Below, one piece after another: positions 4,538 through 5,292 of a DNA stretch of 5,292 nt. The stretch lies in the NCBI GenBank assembly GCA_947588775.1, contig CANPZQ010000132.1, positions 1 to 5,292 of the forward strand, given 5' to 3'. The notes beneath the pieces were generated by a model that saw only the letters and a program-made list of their open reading frames with translations, searched no databases and was not told the origin of the DNA. The stretch comes from an uncultured Clostridia bacterium (lineage in GTDB: Bacteria > Bacillota > Clostridia > Oscillospirales > Ruminococcaceae). The position numbers and the translations under genes were made by a program. Each line of letters opens with the position of its first letter. Position 1 is the stretch's first letter.

Positions 4538-5196
4538 GCGATTACCCCGTCCGAAATGTTCACGGTTCTGTGGCATTTTTGGGCGACGCCGGGGTCGTGG
4601 GTGACGATTACGACGGTGTAGCCCTCGGCGTTGAGCTCCGAGAGAATCGCGACGATTTGCCGTGAATTTTCCCGGTCAAGCGCGCCGGTCGGCTCGTCGG
4701 CGAGGATTATTTTCGGGGATTTTATAAGCGCGCGGGCGATGGCGACGCGCTGTTTTTGTCCGCCGGAAAGCTCGGAAACATCGGTTTTAAGCTTGTCCGC
4801 AATCCCGAGCTTTTCCGCGAGCGCGGCGATTTTTTTATTAAGCTCCTTATCCGTTCCTCTGCCGATATAGGACGGAACCGCGATGTTGTCGGCGACGGAC
4901 ATGTTTTCAATCAGCCCGAAGTTCTGGAGGACTACGCCGAGCTCGGAATTGCGGATTTCGGCGAGCTCGCGCCGCGAGAGGGCATGAACGCTTTTGCCGC
5001 TTAACGAATATTCACCATCGAAGCCGTCGTCGAGGCAGCCGAGAATGTGTAAAAGCGTGGATTTTCCCGACCCCGACGCACCCATAATTGCGAGCATCTC
5101 GCCGTCGGCGATTTCGAGGTTTACCCCGCGCAGCGCGCGGACTTCGTTCGGTTTCCCGGGGTTGAAGGTTCGTTTAACGTCCTTTAAGATTAACAT
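4534..5196 (-). CDS. ABC transporter ATP-binding protein, MacB/LolD type
   Basis: A 220-residue cytoplasmic ATPase with every expected motif: Walker A GASGSGKST (39-47), Q-loop Gln91 in VVLQNFGLIENMSVADN, signature LSGGQKQR (143-150), Walker B IILADE (163-168), D-loop GALD (171-174) and H-loop His200. The length is normal. The RALRGVNLEI start and the QNFGLIEN stretch are typical of the MacB/LolD/FtsE group, including bacteriocin-export and peptide-resistance ATPases. These pair with a FtsX-like or multi-span permease, and none lies in the window, so it may be upstream past 5292. ATG 5196 is chosen because GGAGG lies 6 bases upstream; a TTG 21 bases earlier lacks such a site. The stop overlaps the start of the leucine-rich-repeat gene by 4 bases. 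The substrate cannot be told from sequence. Confidence 0.93.
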   Translation of the reverse strand: MLILKDVKRTFNPGKPNEVRALRGVNLEIADGEMLAIMGASGSGKSTLLHILGCLDDGFDGEYSLSGKSVHALSRRELAEIRNSELGVVLQNFGLIENMSVADNIAVPSYIGRGTDKELNKKIAALAEKLGIADKLKTDVSELSGGQKQRVAIARALIKSPKIILADEPTGALDRENSRQIVAILSELNAEGYTVVIVTHDPGVAQKCHRTVNISDGVIA

Positions 5197-5208
5197 ATTC
5201 GCCTCCAA

Positions 5209-5292
5209 AAAACTCAAAAGTTTTCGTCAACCTTTTTCAAAAGGTTGCGGGGTCAAGGGGCGGAGCCCCTTGTCGCGGCCCGCAGGCCGCGA
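5209..5292. repeat. Series of four hairpins before the ABC gene
   Basis: Four consecutive perfect hairpins: AAAACT/AGTTTT (5209-5224), AACCTTTT/AAAAGGTT (5229-5246), CAAGGGGC/GCCCCTTG with a GGA loop (5254-5272), and TCGCGGCC/GGCCGCGA with a CGCA loop (5273-5292). The GGGGCGGAGCCCC style resembles intergenic palindromes scattered through many gut Clostridia genomes (from memory). The one nearest the gene ends in T6 on the minus strand, just before the GGAGG site. No promoter is seen here, so the ABC gene is probably transcribed from further upstream. The array may continue past the window. Confidence 0.65.

Overview
The window looks like chromosomal DNA from a spore-forming gut Clostridium relative (Oscillospiraceae/Ruminococcaceae type). 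The evidence is a cellobiose 2-epimerase close to the Ruminococcus albus enzyme, a Spo0A DNA-binding domain, a BspA-type leucine-rich-repeat surface protein, GC-rich genes with strong GGAGG ribosome binding sites, and AT-rich promoters. The taxonomic placement is inference.

Layout. (1) 1-1160, minus strand: cellobiose 2-epimerase, cut by the window edge within its last few residues, driven by a near-consensus sigma-A promoter at 1201-1229. (2) 1230-2071: about 840 bases without a gene. It holds an element bounded by inverted repeats (1254-1391), a block of structured repeats (called X1 and Y1 here, 1542-1761) flanked by an 11-base direct repeat, and an AT-rich control region. (3) 2072-2443, plus strand: a 123-residue protein made only of a Spo0A C-terminal DNA-binding domain. 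It has an extended -10 promoter and two perfect 0A boxes upstream. (4) 2444-3184: about 740 bases without a gene, filled with further repeats (partial X3, Y3, Y2, Z2, X2) mostly inverted relative to the first block, followed by a 180-base tract that is C-rich and almost free of G. (5) 3185-5196, minus strand: a two-gene unit of a MacB/LolD-type ABC ATPase and a membrane-anchored leucine-rich-repeat protein, joined by an ATGA stop/start overlap. A series of four hairpins (5209-5292) lies in front of the ATPase gene.

How it fits together. The epimerase belongs to disaccharide (cellobiose or mannosyl-glucose) use, and any partners lie beyond position 1. The ABC/leucine-rich-repeat pair probably works with a permease outside the window. 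The most unusual part is the centre. A stand-alone Spo0A-C protein with an altered recognition helix has 0A boxes in its own promoter and sits between inverted mosaics of hairpin repeats. Two copies of X differ mainly by paired substitutions that keep a stem intact, and each Y copy is a long perfect hairpin with a G-quadruplex-type tract in its loop. Whether these elements are mobile, transcribed or regulatory cannot be decided from this sequence alone.
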